NCBI GenBank assembly: GCA_018334055.1
Contig: JAGXSS010000001.1
Span: forward strand, 1 to 37,733
Source: Peptococcaceae bacterium
GTDB lineage: Bacteria; Bacillota; UBA994
DNA: 37,733 nt
Reading direction: 5' to 3'
The notes beneath the pieces were generated by a model, which was not told where the DNA came from, made no database searches, and saw only the letters and a list, made by a program, of their open reading frames with translations. This document shows, one piece after another, positions 1 to 7,951 of the stretch (within the stretch, counting starts at the first letter, position 1; the number at the start of each line of letters is the position of its first letter). Position numbers and translations under genes: made by a program.

Positions 1-1
1 C

Positions 2-259
2 CCCGTCTTAGATAATCCCGAAGGGCTACCCACCATAGTCGAGATGATTAATGCCCAGTACGGACTTGACTTGACTGTTAACGATGTGGTTGCCCTTGGG
101 CAGAGCATATTAAAAACAGAGTTAGCCTTTAACATCAAGGCTGGTTTCACCAAGGCAGACGACCGCTTGCCGGAGTTTTTCTACACCGACAAGCTGGCTC
201 CGCATAACACGGTCTTTGATATCAGTGACGTGGACCTAGACTCTGTTTTCGAGAAGTAG
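2..259 (+). CDS. Aldehyde:ferredoxin oxidoreductase, C-terminal end (partial)
   Basis: The reading frame is open from the left edge, so the gene starts outside the window; about 85 C-terminal residues are visible. The block around FNIKAGFTKADDRLPEFF resembles the conserved C-terminal segment of tungsten-dependent aldehyde:ferredoxin oxidoreductases, which oxidise aldehydes to acids and reduce ferredoxin in the cytoplasm. The two genes that follow, MoaD/ThiS-like and MoeB/ThiF-like, are typical partners of AOR genes and support the call. The tungstopterin and 4Fe-4S ligands lie upstream and cannot be checked. A different member of the AOR family is possible; the substrate is unknown. Confidence 0.85.
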   Translation, partial: PVLDNPEGLPTIVEMINAQYGLDLTVNDVVALGQSILKTELAFNIKAGFTKADDRLPEFFYTDKLAPHNTVFDISDVDLDSVFEK

Positions 260-291
260 CGCCGAGTAGATGATAGAGGCGGGGTGGGGCA

Positions 292-528
292 ATGCACATT
301 GAACTTAGGGTTTACACTGGTTTAGAGAAGTATGTCGGCGTGCGGCATGGGGAGATGACCACAGTCGCCATTGACGGCACGTTGACCATCGCCGACTTGC
401 TCCACCGCTTCGATATACCGCCAGCCGAGGTTACCTCGGCCTTGGTCAATGGACGGCATAAGGAGCTTGACTACCGCCTGCAAGACAAAGACCGGGTGTC
501 GCTTTTCCCTCCTGTAGGCGGAGGCTAG
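292..528 (+). CDS. MoaD/ThiS family sulfur-carrier protein
   Basis: This 78-residue protein has the size of the ubiquitin-like sulfur carriers and ends in a Gly-Gly tail (PPVGGG), the residue pair that is adenylated by a MoeB/ThiF partner and then thiocarboxylated. In the family this sulfur builds the dithiolene of molybdopterin (MoaD) or the thiazole ring (ThiS). It lies 32 nt after the AOR gene, and its stop overlaps the start region of the MoeB-like gene, so it most likely serves the tungstopterin of that oxidoreductase. The ATG follows a GGGGTGGGG ribosome site. The extra Gly at the tail (GGG) is slightly unusual. Confidence 0.88.
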   Translation: MHIELRVYTGLEKYVGVRHGEMTTVAIDGTLTIADLLHRFDIPPAEVTSALVNGRHKELDYRLQDKDRVSLFPPVGGG

Positions 529-1292
529 TGATGAGCACGCTATCTCCTCTGCAAGAAAAGCGTTACCACAGGAATACTCAACTGCCTGGGGTAGGGGATG
601 AGGGCCAACTCAAATTGCTGCAATCCTCGGTGTTGGTCGTCGGTGCGGGGGGGCTTGGCTCCCCCGCCGCCTACTATCTCGCGGCTGCGGGCATCGGGAG
701 GCTGGGTATAGCGGATGGCGACGTGGTGGAACTCTCGAACCTGCAGCGGCAGATACTGCATTTTACCGCTGATATTGGCCGTCCGAAAGTCATGTCGGCG
801 GCGGACAAATTGGTGGCCTTAAACCCCGACTGCCATGTGGTCACCCATCATTGCGCCGTAACTGCAGAAAACGCGGCGGACATGGTGAGTCAATACGACT
901 TAGTCATAGATGCTACAGATAATTTCCCCAGTCGATTTGTCTTAAATAAAGCCTGCCTGGTGACCAACAAACCGTTTATACATGCCGCCGTACTCTCTAT
1001 GGCCGGGCGCGTGATGACCATACTGCCGAATCAGGGGCCGTGTTTGCGCTGCGTATTTCGCGAGCCCCCCGCTCCTTCAGCCAAGACAACCTTTGAGCTT
1101 GGCGTCTTAGGGGCGACTCCGGGTTTGGCGGCCTGCATACAAGCGTCTGAGGCCATCAAGTACTTGCTCGGGCTGGGGGACCTCTTGGTAAACCGCTTGC
1201 TCATATTTGACGCTCTGGCGATGTCTTTTGAAGTTGTGGAGGTGCTTCGCGACACCGACTGCCCTGACTGTGGCTCTGGCGCCCAAATTTAA
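528..1292 (+). CDS. MoeB/ThiF/HesA family adenylyltransferase
   Basis: This 254-residue E1-like enzyme is expected to adenylate the C-terminal glycine of the preceding sulfur carrier. The nucleotide-binding loop GAGGLGSPAAYYLA is near residues 40-53, followed by DGDVVELSNLQRQILH, the Asp/Arg signature of the ThiF/MoeB fold. CLRCVF in the middle and CPDCG near the C-terminus form the two CxxC pairs that bind structural zinc. The start is either GTG at 528, overlapping the stop of the carrier gene by one base, or ATG at 531; both fit translational coupling. Length matches MoeB. There is no rhodanese domain, so the sulfur donor is elsewhere. Confidence 0.9.
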   Translation: MMSTLSPLQEKRYHRNTQLPGVGDEGQLKLLQSSVLVVGAGGLGSPAAYYLAAAGIGRLGIADGDVVELSNLQRQILHFTADIGRPKVMSAADKLVALNPDCHVVTHHCAVTAENAADMVSQYDLVIDATDNFPSRFVLNKACLVTNKPFIHAAVLSMAGRVMTILPNQGPCLRCVFREPPAPSAKTTFELGVLGATPGLAACIQASEAIKYLLGLGDLLVNRLLIFDALAMSFEVVEVLRDTDCPDCGSGAQI

Positions 1293-1306
1293 TCAGGGCA
1301 AGGTTA

Positions 1307-1336
1307 TTGACGGTACAAGGCCGCGGGCGATAAAAT
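1307..1336 (+). promoter_or_regulatory. Sigma-A-type promoter for the ZIP transporter gene
   Basis: TTGACG at 1307-1312 and TAAAAT at 1331-1336 are separated by 18 bases, close to the housekeeping consensus. Transcription from it would give a leader of about 75 nt that includes a possible CAGCG/CGCTG hairpin before the gene at 1419. No known riboswitch motif was recognised in this leader. Confidence 0.5.
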
Positions 1337-1418
1337 GGTGGTGTAGCTAGGAGGGTGAGAGCAGCGCGCTAGTGGGACGCTGTGGATAGGCCCGCGTAGC
1401 CTTGAACGGAGGAATAAA

Positions 1419-2222
1419 ATGGAGATGCAAAATGTTTGGTTCGCCTTTGGTTTGACCCTGTTTGCTGGGTTGGCCACCGGCGTTGGCAGTGCCCTCGCTT
1501 TTTTCACCAAGAAGACGGACGCAAAATTCTTATCTATAGCCTTGGGTTTTTCGGCGGGGGTAATGATCTATGTCAGCTTTGTTGAAATTCTCCCTAAGGG
1601 ACAGGAGTCCCTAGTAGCGGCCCTCGGCGAAAGAGCTGGTACAGGGTGGGCCATAGTGGCGTTCTTTAGTGGCATGCTACTCATTGGCATTATTGACAAG
1701 TTGGTGCCCTCACCAGTCAATCCCCATACCATGCGCAAAGTCGAGGAGCTTGGGGATAGTCGCGATAAGGCGGGGCTGCTCCGCATGGGCTTGCTAACGG
1801 CGTTGGCCATAGCGATACACAACTTTCCGGAAGGGCTGGCGACTTTCACCGCGGCCATCTATGATCCTCGCTTGGGCCTGTCTATCGCCATAGCCATCGC
1901 CATACACAACATTCCCGAAGGCATAGCCGTGTCTATTCCCATTTATTATGCGACTGGGGATAAGAAAAAGGCGTTTCTCTATTCGTTTGTGTCAGGGCTA
2001 TCGGAACCGCTGGGGGCGGTAGTCGGATTTTTCCTTTTAGGGCGCCTCTTTAACGAACTGACTTTCGGCTTACTCTTTGCTTTCGTGGCGGGGATTATGG
2101 TCTTTGTATCTCTAGATCAACTGTTGCCCGCTGCCGCAAAATACGGCGAGCACCACCTATCTATCTACGGGTTGGTCACCGGCATGGCGGTCATGGCCGT
2201 CAGCCTAGTGCTGGTTTTGTAG
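1419..2222 (+). CDS. ZIP family metal transporter (ZupT-like)
   Basis: This is a 267-residue, very hydrophobic protein with about eight membrane segments. Two histidine-rich signature motifs typical of ZupT, HNFPEG and HNIPEG, lie in consecutive membrane segments near the middle and would form the metal path. ZIP proteins of this type import zinc and, less selectively, iron, manganese or cobalt. The ATG at 1419 follows GGAGG at a good distance. It has its own promoter upstream and a strong terminator downstream, so it is probably monocistronic. Its position just before feoAB makes a metal-homeostasis neighbourhood. The exact metal cannot be read from sequence. Confidence 0.92.
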   Translation: MEMQNVWFAFGLTLFAGLATGVGSALAFFTKKTDAKFLSIALGFSAGVMIYVSFVEILPKGQESLVAALGERAGTGWAIVAFFSGMLLIGIIDKLVPSPVNPHTMRKVEELGDSRDKAGLLRMGLLTALAIAIHNFPEGLATFTAAIYDPRLGLSIAIAIAIHNIPEGIAVSIPIYYATGDKKKAFLYSFVSGLSEPLGAVVGFFLLGRLFNELTFGLLFAFVAGIMVFVSLDQLLPAAAKYGEHHLSIYGLVTGMAVMAVSLVLVL

Positions 2223-2263
2223 CTGACGCTCGCGCTTTGGGCAACGCCCTAAGAATCACTCCT

Positions 2264-2304
2264 AAAACCGACCTATGCCTCATGAATGGTGGGTCGGTTT
2301 TTTT
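2264..2304 (+). terminator. Rho-independent terminator after the ZIP gene
   Basis: AAAACCGACC at 2264-2273 pairs with the segment GGTCGGTTTT ending near 2301, with a loop of about 17 bases, followed by a run of T to 2304. It separates the ZIP gene from the feo promoter that begins two bases later. Confidence 0.85.
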
Positions 2305-2305
2305 G

Positions 2306-2334
2306 TTGATTTTTGGCGCGGAGCGGAATATAAT
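2306..2334 (+). promoter_or_regulatory. Promoter of the feoAB operon
   Basis: TTGATT at 2306-2311 and a perfect TATAAT at 2329-2334 are exactly 17 bases apart. This is a strong sigma-A-type promoter directly after the ZIP-gene terminator. The expected start point is near 2341, leaving a leader of about 100 nt. Confidence 0.7.
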
Positions 2335-2339
2335 GACTA

Positions 2340-2354
2340 TGATTGTCAATATCA
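2340..2354 (+). promoter_or_regulatory. Fur-like operator at the feo transcription start
   Basis: TGATTGTCAATATCA is a 7-1-7 inverted repeat that matches the Fur-box model TGATAAT-N-ATTATCA at 11 of 14 arm positions. It begins 5 bases after the -10 box and would cover the transcription start, where an iron-bound repressor would block initiation. Inference from motif and position only; another metalloregulator could use it. Confidence 0.55.
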
Positions 2355-2441
2355 GCTGCACTCCTGCGCACAGCCAGATTGTGAATACGCGCAAATCGGC
2401 CTTCATAGGTATTTTCTACATGATTAACGGGGGGATGAAAC

Positions 2442-2678
2442 ATGAGGATGAGCGATTTGCGCAAGGGCGATGTGGTCATCATTAAGGGCATTAAGAGCGA
2501 CCTAGTGCGGGCGCAAGCCATACGTTTTGGCATTTCTGAAGGGAACCAAGTTTGCGTAGAAGAAGTCTTGCCTAAGGGGCCCATTGTCCTGCGCCGCGGT
2601 TTAATGCGTTACGCCCTCGGGAGGAACCTCACCGAGCAAATAATCGTAGAGAAGGCGAAGGTCAAAAAACATGGCTAA
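2442..2678 (+). CDS. feoA: FeoA family ferrous iron transport accessory protein
   Basis: This 78-residue protein has the SH3-like FeoA fold pattern: LRKGDVVIIKGI near the start, a central RFGISEGNQVCVEEVLPKGPIVL and the terminal ALGRNLTEQIIV stretch. FeoA is a small cytoplasmic partner of the FeoB iron channel. The ATG at 2442 follows a GGGGGG ribosome site. It overlaps feoB by 8 nt, showing translational coupling. A promoter and Fur-like box lie upstream. Confidence 0.92.
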   Translation: MRMSDLRKGDVVIIKGIKSDLVRAQAIRFGISEGNQVCVEEVLPKGPIVLRRGLMRYALGRNLTEQIIVEKAKVKKHG

Positions 2679-4503
2679 ACGTCAGAATCAGGCAGCGGCC
2701 ACTACAACGCGGGTAGTCCTCGTTGGCAACCCTAATTCCGGAAAGTCGGTTATTTTTAACTCCCTAACCGGCATGTACGTGGATGTTTCTAACTATCCGG
2801 GCACCACCGTAGAGATTACCGAGGCGCGCGTGGGCAATCGTGTCTATGTTGATACCCCTGGGGTATACGGTATTTCTGCCTTTAATGATGAAGAGAGGGT
2901 TACGCGCGATGTGGTGCTGACGGCAGATCTAATCCTGAACGTGGTCAATGCAGTCTATTTAGAGCGAGACATTTTTCTCACGCTCCAGTGTATTGACATG
3001 GGGCTACCCGTGGTTGTGGCCGTCAATATGCTTGATGAAGCGGCGTCACAGGGGTTAAAGGTGGACTTGCATCTGTTATCCAATCTATTGGGAGTGCCCG
3101 TAGTGGGTACAGTTGCCGTTTTAAATAAGGGCTTTGCCGAACTCCATGCGGCTCTAGAGCAGCCAAAGACGGGTATCATTGGCGATTACTTGCGGGGCGC
3201 ACAGGGGGATTTGCTCGCTAAGCTAGGCAGCCCAGCCGAGGTTATGCTCTACTTAGAAGACGACAAGGATATTGCCAAGCGTCATGGACTAAAACCTCCG
3301 GGAAGCCGCGAAAAGACTTACCTAGCGAGGAAGGAGAGGGTCAATGCGATAGTGGGGCAGGTGGTGAGGGAGGACTACAGCCAGACAGGTTTTGCCGCCT
3401 TCCTCGGGAAGCTCATGCTCAAGCCGCTCACCGGCTTACCGCTGCTCCTGGGAACCCTGTCTGCCATGTACCATATCCTAGGCGTCTTCATCGCCGGCTC
3501 GATAGTGGGCGTAACCGAAGAAAGAATCATGCTTGGCGTCTATGAGCCTTTTGTGCGCAGGCTAGTGGAGGGCGTTTTCCGCGAGGGCACCCTGATGTGG
3601 ACTGTGCTAGTCGGAGAATTTGGTTTACTGACCATGACCGCGACCTATGTGTTAGGCCTCTTACTACCCTTGGTCATCGGTTTCTATCTATTGCTCGCCA
3701 TCCTTGAGGACTCCGGCTACTTGCCGCGCATAGCTGTTTTACTGGATAGCTCCCTGACCAGTATAGGGCTGAATGGTCGTGCGGTCATCCCGATGATCCT
3801 GGGCTTTGGTTGTGTGACCATGGCTAAAATTACCACTCGACTGCTCGGCACATCCAGGGAGCGCCTGATTGCCATCACCTTGCTGGCCATTACTATTCCC
3901 TGCTCGGCGCAACTCGGGGTCGTGGTGGGACTGATAGGCCCACTCGGTTGGCCCTATGTAGTTAGTTACATTGGGACCATAGTGGCGACATTCCTTATAA
4001 TTGGCACGCTGCTCCATAGATTATTGCCTGGGAAATCCTCGGACCTGCTCATCGACATTCCGCCCTTGCGTCTGCCGCGCCTTGGCAATGTATTGAAAAA
4101 GACTATGAACAAGAGCTATATGTTTCTAATCGAAGCTGCCCCGCTCTTTGCCCTCGGCGCGCTGGCAATCACCGCCCTCGAGTTGAGCGGAGCATTGGTG
4201 GCCCTGCAGCATTTTTTCGCTCCCCTCACGGTGGGGTGGCTGGGCCTGCCGCGGGAAGCGGCGACCGCGTTTATAATGGGCATAGTAAGGCGAGATTTTG
4301 GCGCTGCAGGTCTGGCAGAAATGGACCTCACTGCGGCGCAGACGGTAGTCTCTATGGTGACAATCACGCTCTTTGTCCCCTGCATTGCCTCGGTCATCGT
4401 CATGTTCAAGGAGCGCAGCTTTAAAGAAGCCCTAGTGCTATGGCTGAGCGCTTTTGCGATAGCTTTCCTTGTCGGCGGTCTGGTCGCGCGGGTGATATTC
4501 TAA
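2671..4503 (+). CDS. feoB: FeoB family ferrous iron transporter, variant gate motif
   Basis: A 610-residue GTPase-membrane fusion, slightly short for FeoB. The N-terminal G domain has G1 GNPNSGKS, NYPGTT, G3 DTPG and G4 NMLDE. A helical spacer region follows to about residue 240, then two Gate regions and the core membrane helices. It imports Fe2+ driven or gated by GTP hydrolysis. The first Gate motif is GFGCVTMAKITTR near residue 381, with the Cys kept, but it differs from the usual GCNVPAIM-type sequence; PCSAQLGV and VRRDFGAAGL are also present. This looks like a divergent FeoB subgroup, so another divalent metal is conceivable. It is co-transcribed with feoA. Confidence 0.93.
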   Translation: MAKRQNQAAATTTRVVLVGNPNSGKSVIFNSLTGMYVDVSNYPGTTVEITEARVGNRVYVDTPGVYGISAFNDEERVTRDVVLTADLILNVVNAVYLERDIFLTLQCIDMGLPVVVAVNMLDEAASQGLKVDLHLLSNLLGVPVVGTVAVLNKGFAELHAALEQPKTGIIGDYLRGAQGDLLAKLGSPAEVMLYLEDDKDIAKRHGLKPPGSREKTYLARKERVNAIVGQVVREDYSQTGFAAFLGKLMLKPLTGLPLLLGTLSAMYHILGVFIAGSIVGVTEERIMLGVYEPFVRRLVEGVFREGTLMWTVLVGEFGLLTMTATYVLGLLLPLVIGFYLLLAILEDSGYLPRIAVLLDSSLTSIGLNGRAVIPMILGFGCVTMAKITTRLLGTSRERLIAITLLAITIPCSAQLGVVVGLIGPLGWPYVVSYIGTIVATFLIIGTLLHRLLPGKSSDLLIDIPPLRLPRLGNVLKKTMNKSYMFLIEAAPLFALGALAITALELSGALVALQHFFAPLTVGWLGLPREAATAFIMGIVRRDFGAAGLAEMDLTAAQTVVSMVTITLFVPCIASVIVMFKERSFKEALVLWLSAFAIAFLVGGLVARVIF

Positions 4504-4523
4504 AAAATTTTGGAGGAATGTTT

Positions 4524-4850
4524 GTGCCACGTTTAAACTTTCATGCCATTTCAGAGGGACAAGTCAAGGGCATCGCCAAGTCCTTGACAGATGAGCTGGC
4601 GATACTCATTGGGTGCGCTAGGGAACATTTTGTTCTAGAGTGTGTAGCGTCCACATATGTGTGGGATGGACAGGTCGTCTTGGGACATCCCTATGTCGAG
4701 GTGCATTGCTTCGACCGGGGGATAGAAGTATTTGACCGTATGGTGGAGATCATCACCAGGCACCTAAGTCACGCCGGCTGTCCTTCTGTGGACGTGGCGT
4801 TTAGGCTGCTTGAGCGACGCTTCTACTATGAAGATGGGGCTCATCTATAA
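4524..4850 (+). CDS. DUF1904 family protein
   Basis: A 108-residue soluble protein. The sequence from PRLNFHAISEGQ to the end, with HPYVEVHCFDRG in the middle and RRFYYEDGAHL at the C-terminus, resembles DUF1904, a small tautomerase-like family of unknown function. GTG at 4524 is chosen because GGAGG at 4512-4516 sits 7 nt before it; the ATG at 4518 is too close, and an open frame reaching to 4440 would overlap feoB. It lies 20 nt after feoB and may share its transcript. No enzymatic role can be assigned. Confidence 0.8.
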   Translation: MPRLNFHAISEGQVKGIAKSLTDELAILIGCAREHFVLECVASTYVWDGQVVLGHPYVEVHCFDRGIEVFDRMVEIITRHLSHAGCPSVDVAFRLLERRFYYEDGAHL

Positions 4851-4889
4851 TCGATATATCTGGGAAGTACGCGCGGGGAGGGCATGGGA

Positions 4890-6068
4890 ATGAATATTTT
4901 AGCGGATGTTATCGCCATTGAAGAGGAAATAATAGCCTGGCGCAGGCACATTCACGCTCATCCGGAGCTAGGTTACGCCGAATTTCAGACGGCCGCTTTT
5001 GTGGCGGAAAGGCTTGGCGAATGGGGTCTAGAGGTTCACGCCGGGGTAGGTGGTACTAGCGTAGTCGGAGTTCTGCACGGGGCTAGACCGGGTCGGTGCG
5101 TGGCACTGCGCGCCGACATGGACGCCCTGCCCGTAACCGAAGAAACCGGCCTCTCGTTCGCCTCAATAAACCCCGGGTGCATGCATGCTTGTGGACATGA
5201 TGGCCACACGTCGATGTTGCTCGGAGCGGCTAAGGTGCTGGCCGCCAAACAGAGCGAAATAGCCGGTACCGTTAAATTTGTGTTTCAATCCGCTGAGGAA
5301 TGTTCCCCTCGCGGCGGAGCCATCCCCTTGATTGAGGCCGGTGCGCTCGACAACCCTAAGGTAGACTATATTTTCGCGCTACACTTATGGCCGGAGGTGC
5401 CCTTTGGCAAAGTGGGAGTTAAGGCCGGTCCACTCATGTCGGCTTCCGACCGCATCCAGGTCCATGTCACGGGGCGCGGCGGGCATGGTGCTGCGCCGCA
5501 CCAGACGGTAGACGCTGTGGTTGTAGCCAGCCACATGGTGACTGCGTTACAGGCGATTGTCAGCCGGCAGATGGACCCGCTCGAACCGGTTGTCGTGACT
5601 ATCGGGCGGTTTATCGCTGGGCAACGCCACAATGTTATCGCTCCGACCGCCTACTTAGATGGCACCGTACGAACGCAGAATGAAGTCGTGCGGCAGTCCC
5701 TCCCCCACAAAATCTCGCAACTAGTAGAGGGTATTGCGGCAGGTTTTGGGGCGAGTGCGAGCGTGGATTATGAGTTTGGTTACCCGACCTTGCACAATCA
5801 TCCCGAAGGGGCGAGATTGGTGGTCGAAGCTACCGACTTAGCCCTAGGTGAGGGGAATGTGGTCACTTTAGAGCGACCTTCCATGGGCGGCGAAGATTTT
5901 GCCTACTACCTTGACCATGCCGTAGGCGCGATGTTTTGGCTGGGCTGCAAGGGTCCCGGGGCGTCAGAATTCCCGGTGCACAACTCCCGGTTCGATTTTG
6001 ATGAGAAGGCGCTTAGCCGTGGTACCGCCGTCCTGGCAGAGGTGGCATTGCAGGCCTTGCGTAAGTGA
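4890..6068 (+). CDS. M20 family amidohydrolase (N-acyl amino acid/hippurate hydrolase type)
   Basis: A roughly 392-residue cytoplasmic metallopeptidase-like enzyme. Metal-ligand motifs of the M20D group are visible: ALRADMDALP, MHACGHDGHTSMLLGAAK with the Cys and His ligands, FQSAEE, ALHLWPEVPFG and the C-terminal VHNSRFDFDE. The family removes acyl groups from N-acyl amino acids (N-acetyl, hippurate, IAA conjugates); the substrate is unknown. ATG at 4890 has GGGGAGGG 7 nt before it, while the ATG at 4884 is only 1 nt from it. It is the last gene of the plus-strand group; the ABC operon converges on it. Confidence 0.9.
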   Translation: MNILADVIAIEEEIIAWRRHIHAHPELGYAEFQTAAFVAERLGEWGLEVHAGVGGTSVVGVLHGARPGRCVALRADMDALPVTEETGLSFASINPGCMHACGHDGHTSMLLGAAKVLAAKQSEIAGTVKFVFQSAEECSPRGGAIPLIEAGALDNPKVDYIFALHLWPEVPFGKVGVKAGPLMSASDRIQVHVTGRGGHGAAPHQTVDAVVVASHMVTALQAIVSRQMDPLEPVVVTIGRFIAGQRHNVIAPTAYLDGTVRTQNEVVRQSLPHKISQLVEGIAAGFGASASVDYEFGYPTLHNHPEGARLVVEATDLALGEGNVVTLERPSMGGEDFAYYLDHAVGAMFWLGCKGPGASEFPVHNSRFDFDEKALSRGTAVLAEVALQALRK

Positions 6069-6120
6069 CTGCTCTAGGGAGGCAATCTCTGTGGATGTAA
6101 TCTCCCCTGGCGTATTTATT

Positions 6121-6981
6121 TCATCTTACCTTGCGGGTCAGGTTCCACGTAGCCAGCGCGAAGAAGAAGATAGCTGATCCTAGGAGAAAAGCGATATGCG
6201 TAGCAGTGCCTGCTGTAAAGTCCCCGTACGCAAACACCACGCCCATACCACGCTTGAACTCCGCGACCACGCTTGCAGGTGCACCCGCGAATGCTTGTGC
6301 TAGCGCGTCCTCCATCATCACTTGCCGAAACAAAGCCGCGCCGTGCGAGGCAGGAAACAGCTTGACTGCATACTGCACACCTGTAGGCAAAACTCCAATA
6401 GGCACATAGATACCCGTCAGGAAGCCAATTAGTGCACCAAGGACAGAGGCAGCCGCGCCGTAAGCGTTAGTGGAAGAGAAAAAAGAAACCATAAAGATCA
6501 TCATTGCGGCGCTGGAAGTTACAGTCAGCACCATGATGGCTAAGACCCTAAATGAGTTCGTCAAGCTCAAAAACTGTCCCCCGTAGGCGACTATGTACAG
6601 TTGCCCAAGCGCAAAGGTAATCAGCGAAAGCACCAGGCCAACAACCAGCGCACAAAGCACATATCCACCGACAAGTGTCGATCGCTTGAGCGGGGAAGCG
6701 CGAAAGTCACGCAGTAGTTTTCTGCTGCGATCCTCTACCATTGTACCTAATGCGCCCATAGTCGCCGTCACCGAGACCATGGCTAAGAGCCCAGCCATAA
6801 TCCAAGTGTCCGCAACAAGGCGCGCCCCCGGTGCCTGACCGACATTGTTTTGCATCATGTTTCCCAGGAACAACACATACAAACCAATGGTTATGAAGAC
6901 GGAAAGCAGTGAGAAGAACACCGACAAATGATCCCGGAAAAAGACCTTAAGATTGCGCTCCGTAAAGCTTACCACACTCAT
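6121..6981 (-). CDS. ABC-2 type transporter permease
   Basis: A 286-residue protein with an N-terminal cytoplasmic stretch (VVSFTERNLKVFFRDHLSVFF) and about six membrane helices. The conserved region EDRSRKLLRDFRASPLKRSTLV lies before helix 3, as in ABC-2 permeases of drug, polyketide or polysaccharide exporters. Its start codon overlaps the stop of the ATPase gene (ATGA), so the two are translationally coupled and form one exporter. Cargo is unknown; the DrrAB-like arrangement suggests a small hydrophobic compound. Confidence 0.88.
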   Translation of the reverse strand: MSVVSFTERNLKVFFRDHLSVFFSLLSVFITIGLYVLFLGNMMQNNVGQAPGARLVADTWIMAGLLAMVSVTATMGALGTMVEDRSRKLLRDFRASPLKRSTLVGGYVLCALVVGLVLSLITFALGQLYIVAYGGQFLSLTNSFRVLAIMVLTVTSSAAMMIFMVSFFSSTNAYGAAASVLGALIGFLTGIYVPIGVLPTGVQYAVKLFPASHGAALFRQVMMEDALAQAFAGAPASVVAEFKRGMGVVFAYGDFTAGTATHIAFLLGSAIFFFALATWNLTRKVR

Positions 6982-7892
6982 GCTTTCAGCTCTCCTCCCG
7001 TTATGGCGATAAAGGCGTCATCGAGGCTACCGCTTACTACTTCAAAGCCGGTTAGATAATCTTCGCACAGCTTAAGCAAAGGCAAAGCATCAAGTGTGCG
7101 CTCGAGCTTGACTAAGACGCGTCCACCAACTATCTCGTAGGCCATGTGGGCGTTGCCTAAGGCCAATTCGACAGATGTTAGTTCCTTGACGGAGAGCTTA
7201 AGATAGTCGCTGCTAAACTGCTCGCGCAGTTGTGCCGGACGACCTTTAGCGGAAATCTTGCCGTGGTTGATTACGGCCACATAGTCGGCATTGGCCGCTT
7301 CTTCCATGTAGTGCGTGGTGAGAAACACCGTCAGGCGGTGTTCTTGCTGGAGATTGCGGATGGTCTGCCAAACGTGCTGGCGCGTCTGCGGGTCGAGCCC
7401 AGACGTAGGCTCGTCGAGGAATAGCACCCGCGGCGTGTGCACTAATGCCCGAGCAATATCCGCCCGTCTCCTCTGCCCGCCCGACAAATTGCCGTAAGGG
7501 CGCGCCAAAAAGTCTTCGACCTCGGTAGCTTGCGCCGCCCGTTGTACTTGTTCCCGCAACTTCGCCCCTGAAAACCCATAGAAACTAGCGCGCAAGGCCA
7601 GGTTTTCGCGGACAGTCAATAGATCGTCAAGCATGCTGTGCTGAAAGACCACCCCGATATGAGAGCGAATCGCATCGTCGTTCTTCCCCAGGGTGTGGCC
7701 GTTAACGGTTACCGTTCCGCTGTCTGGTGCGAGTAAAGTACAAATAATGTCTATAGTGGTTGACTTCCCTGCTCCGTTGGGGCCAAGAAAAGCAAAAAAC
7801 GCACCTTCCTCAACGTAAAAGTCTATCCCGCGCACGGCATGGACTTGGCCATAGCTCTTGGCTAGACCCGTGACCTCAATAATCTTCCCCAC
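6978..7892 (-). CDS. ABC transporter ATP-binding protein (DrrA/NodI-like)
   Basis: A 304-residue cytoplasmic ATPase. It has Walker A GPNGAGKST near residue 40, the Q-loop in GVVFQHSML, signature LSGGQRRR, Walker B RVLFLDEP, a D-loop and the switch His in TTHYMEEA. A C-terminal extension of about 80 residues after the core ATPase is typical of DrrA-type exporters. The start is GTG at 7892 with AGGGTGAG a few bases upstream. It pairs with the permease downstream. A large inverted repeat 18 bases before the start probably controls it. Confidence 0.92.
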   Translation of the reverse strand: MGKIIEVTGLAKSYGQVHAVRGIDFYVEEGAFFAFLGPNGAGKSTTIDIICTLLAPDSGTVTVNGHTLGKNDDAIRSHIGVVFQHSMLDDLLTVRENLALRASFYGFSGAKLREQVQRAAQATEVEDFLARPYGNLSGGQRRRADIARALVHTPRVLFLDEPTSGLDPQTRQHVWQTIRNLQQEHRLTVFLTTHYMEEAANADYVAVINHGKISAKGRPAQLREQFSSDYLKLSVKELTSVELALGNAHMAYEIVGGRVLVKLERTLDALPLLKLCEDYLTGFEVVSGSLDDAFIAITGGELKA

Positions 7893-7909
7893 AATCTCAC
7901 CCTTTCTGA

Positions 7910-7951
7910 AACGCTCGTTCCCTACGTAGTGTTACGTACGGAACGGGCGTT
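7910..7951. promoter_or_regulatory. Large inverted repeat upstream of the ABC exporter operon
   Basis: Two 19-base arms (7910-7928 and 7933-7951) around a 4-base centre match at 17 of 19 positions; the inner core TACGTA-GTGT-TACGTA is perfect. It lies 18 bases upstream of the GTG start of the ATPase gene. There is no T-run, so a terminator is unlikely. It is best read as an operator for a dimeric (TetR- or MarR-type) repressor or as a leader hairpin. No regulator gene lies beside it. Confidence 0.65.

Noticed and set aside
540-761. Minus-strand open frame inside the MoeB-like gene
   Set aside because: Antisense shadow of a strongly supported coding region; no ribosome site.
1337-1418. Metal riboswitch in the ZIP leader
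   Set aside because: The leader has a small hairpin but I see none of the conserved bases of NiCo or yybP-ykoY RNAs.
2237-2485. Plus-strand open frame across the ZIP terminator and feo promoter
   Set aside because: It covers a terminator, promoter and the feoA start; the protein has no family features.
6069-6120. Bidirectional terminator between the M20 gene and the ABC permease
   Set aside because: Only a six-base stem (AGGGAG/CTCCCT) with a 20-base loop and no T-run; too weak to report.
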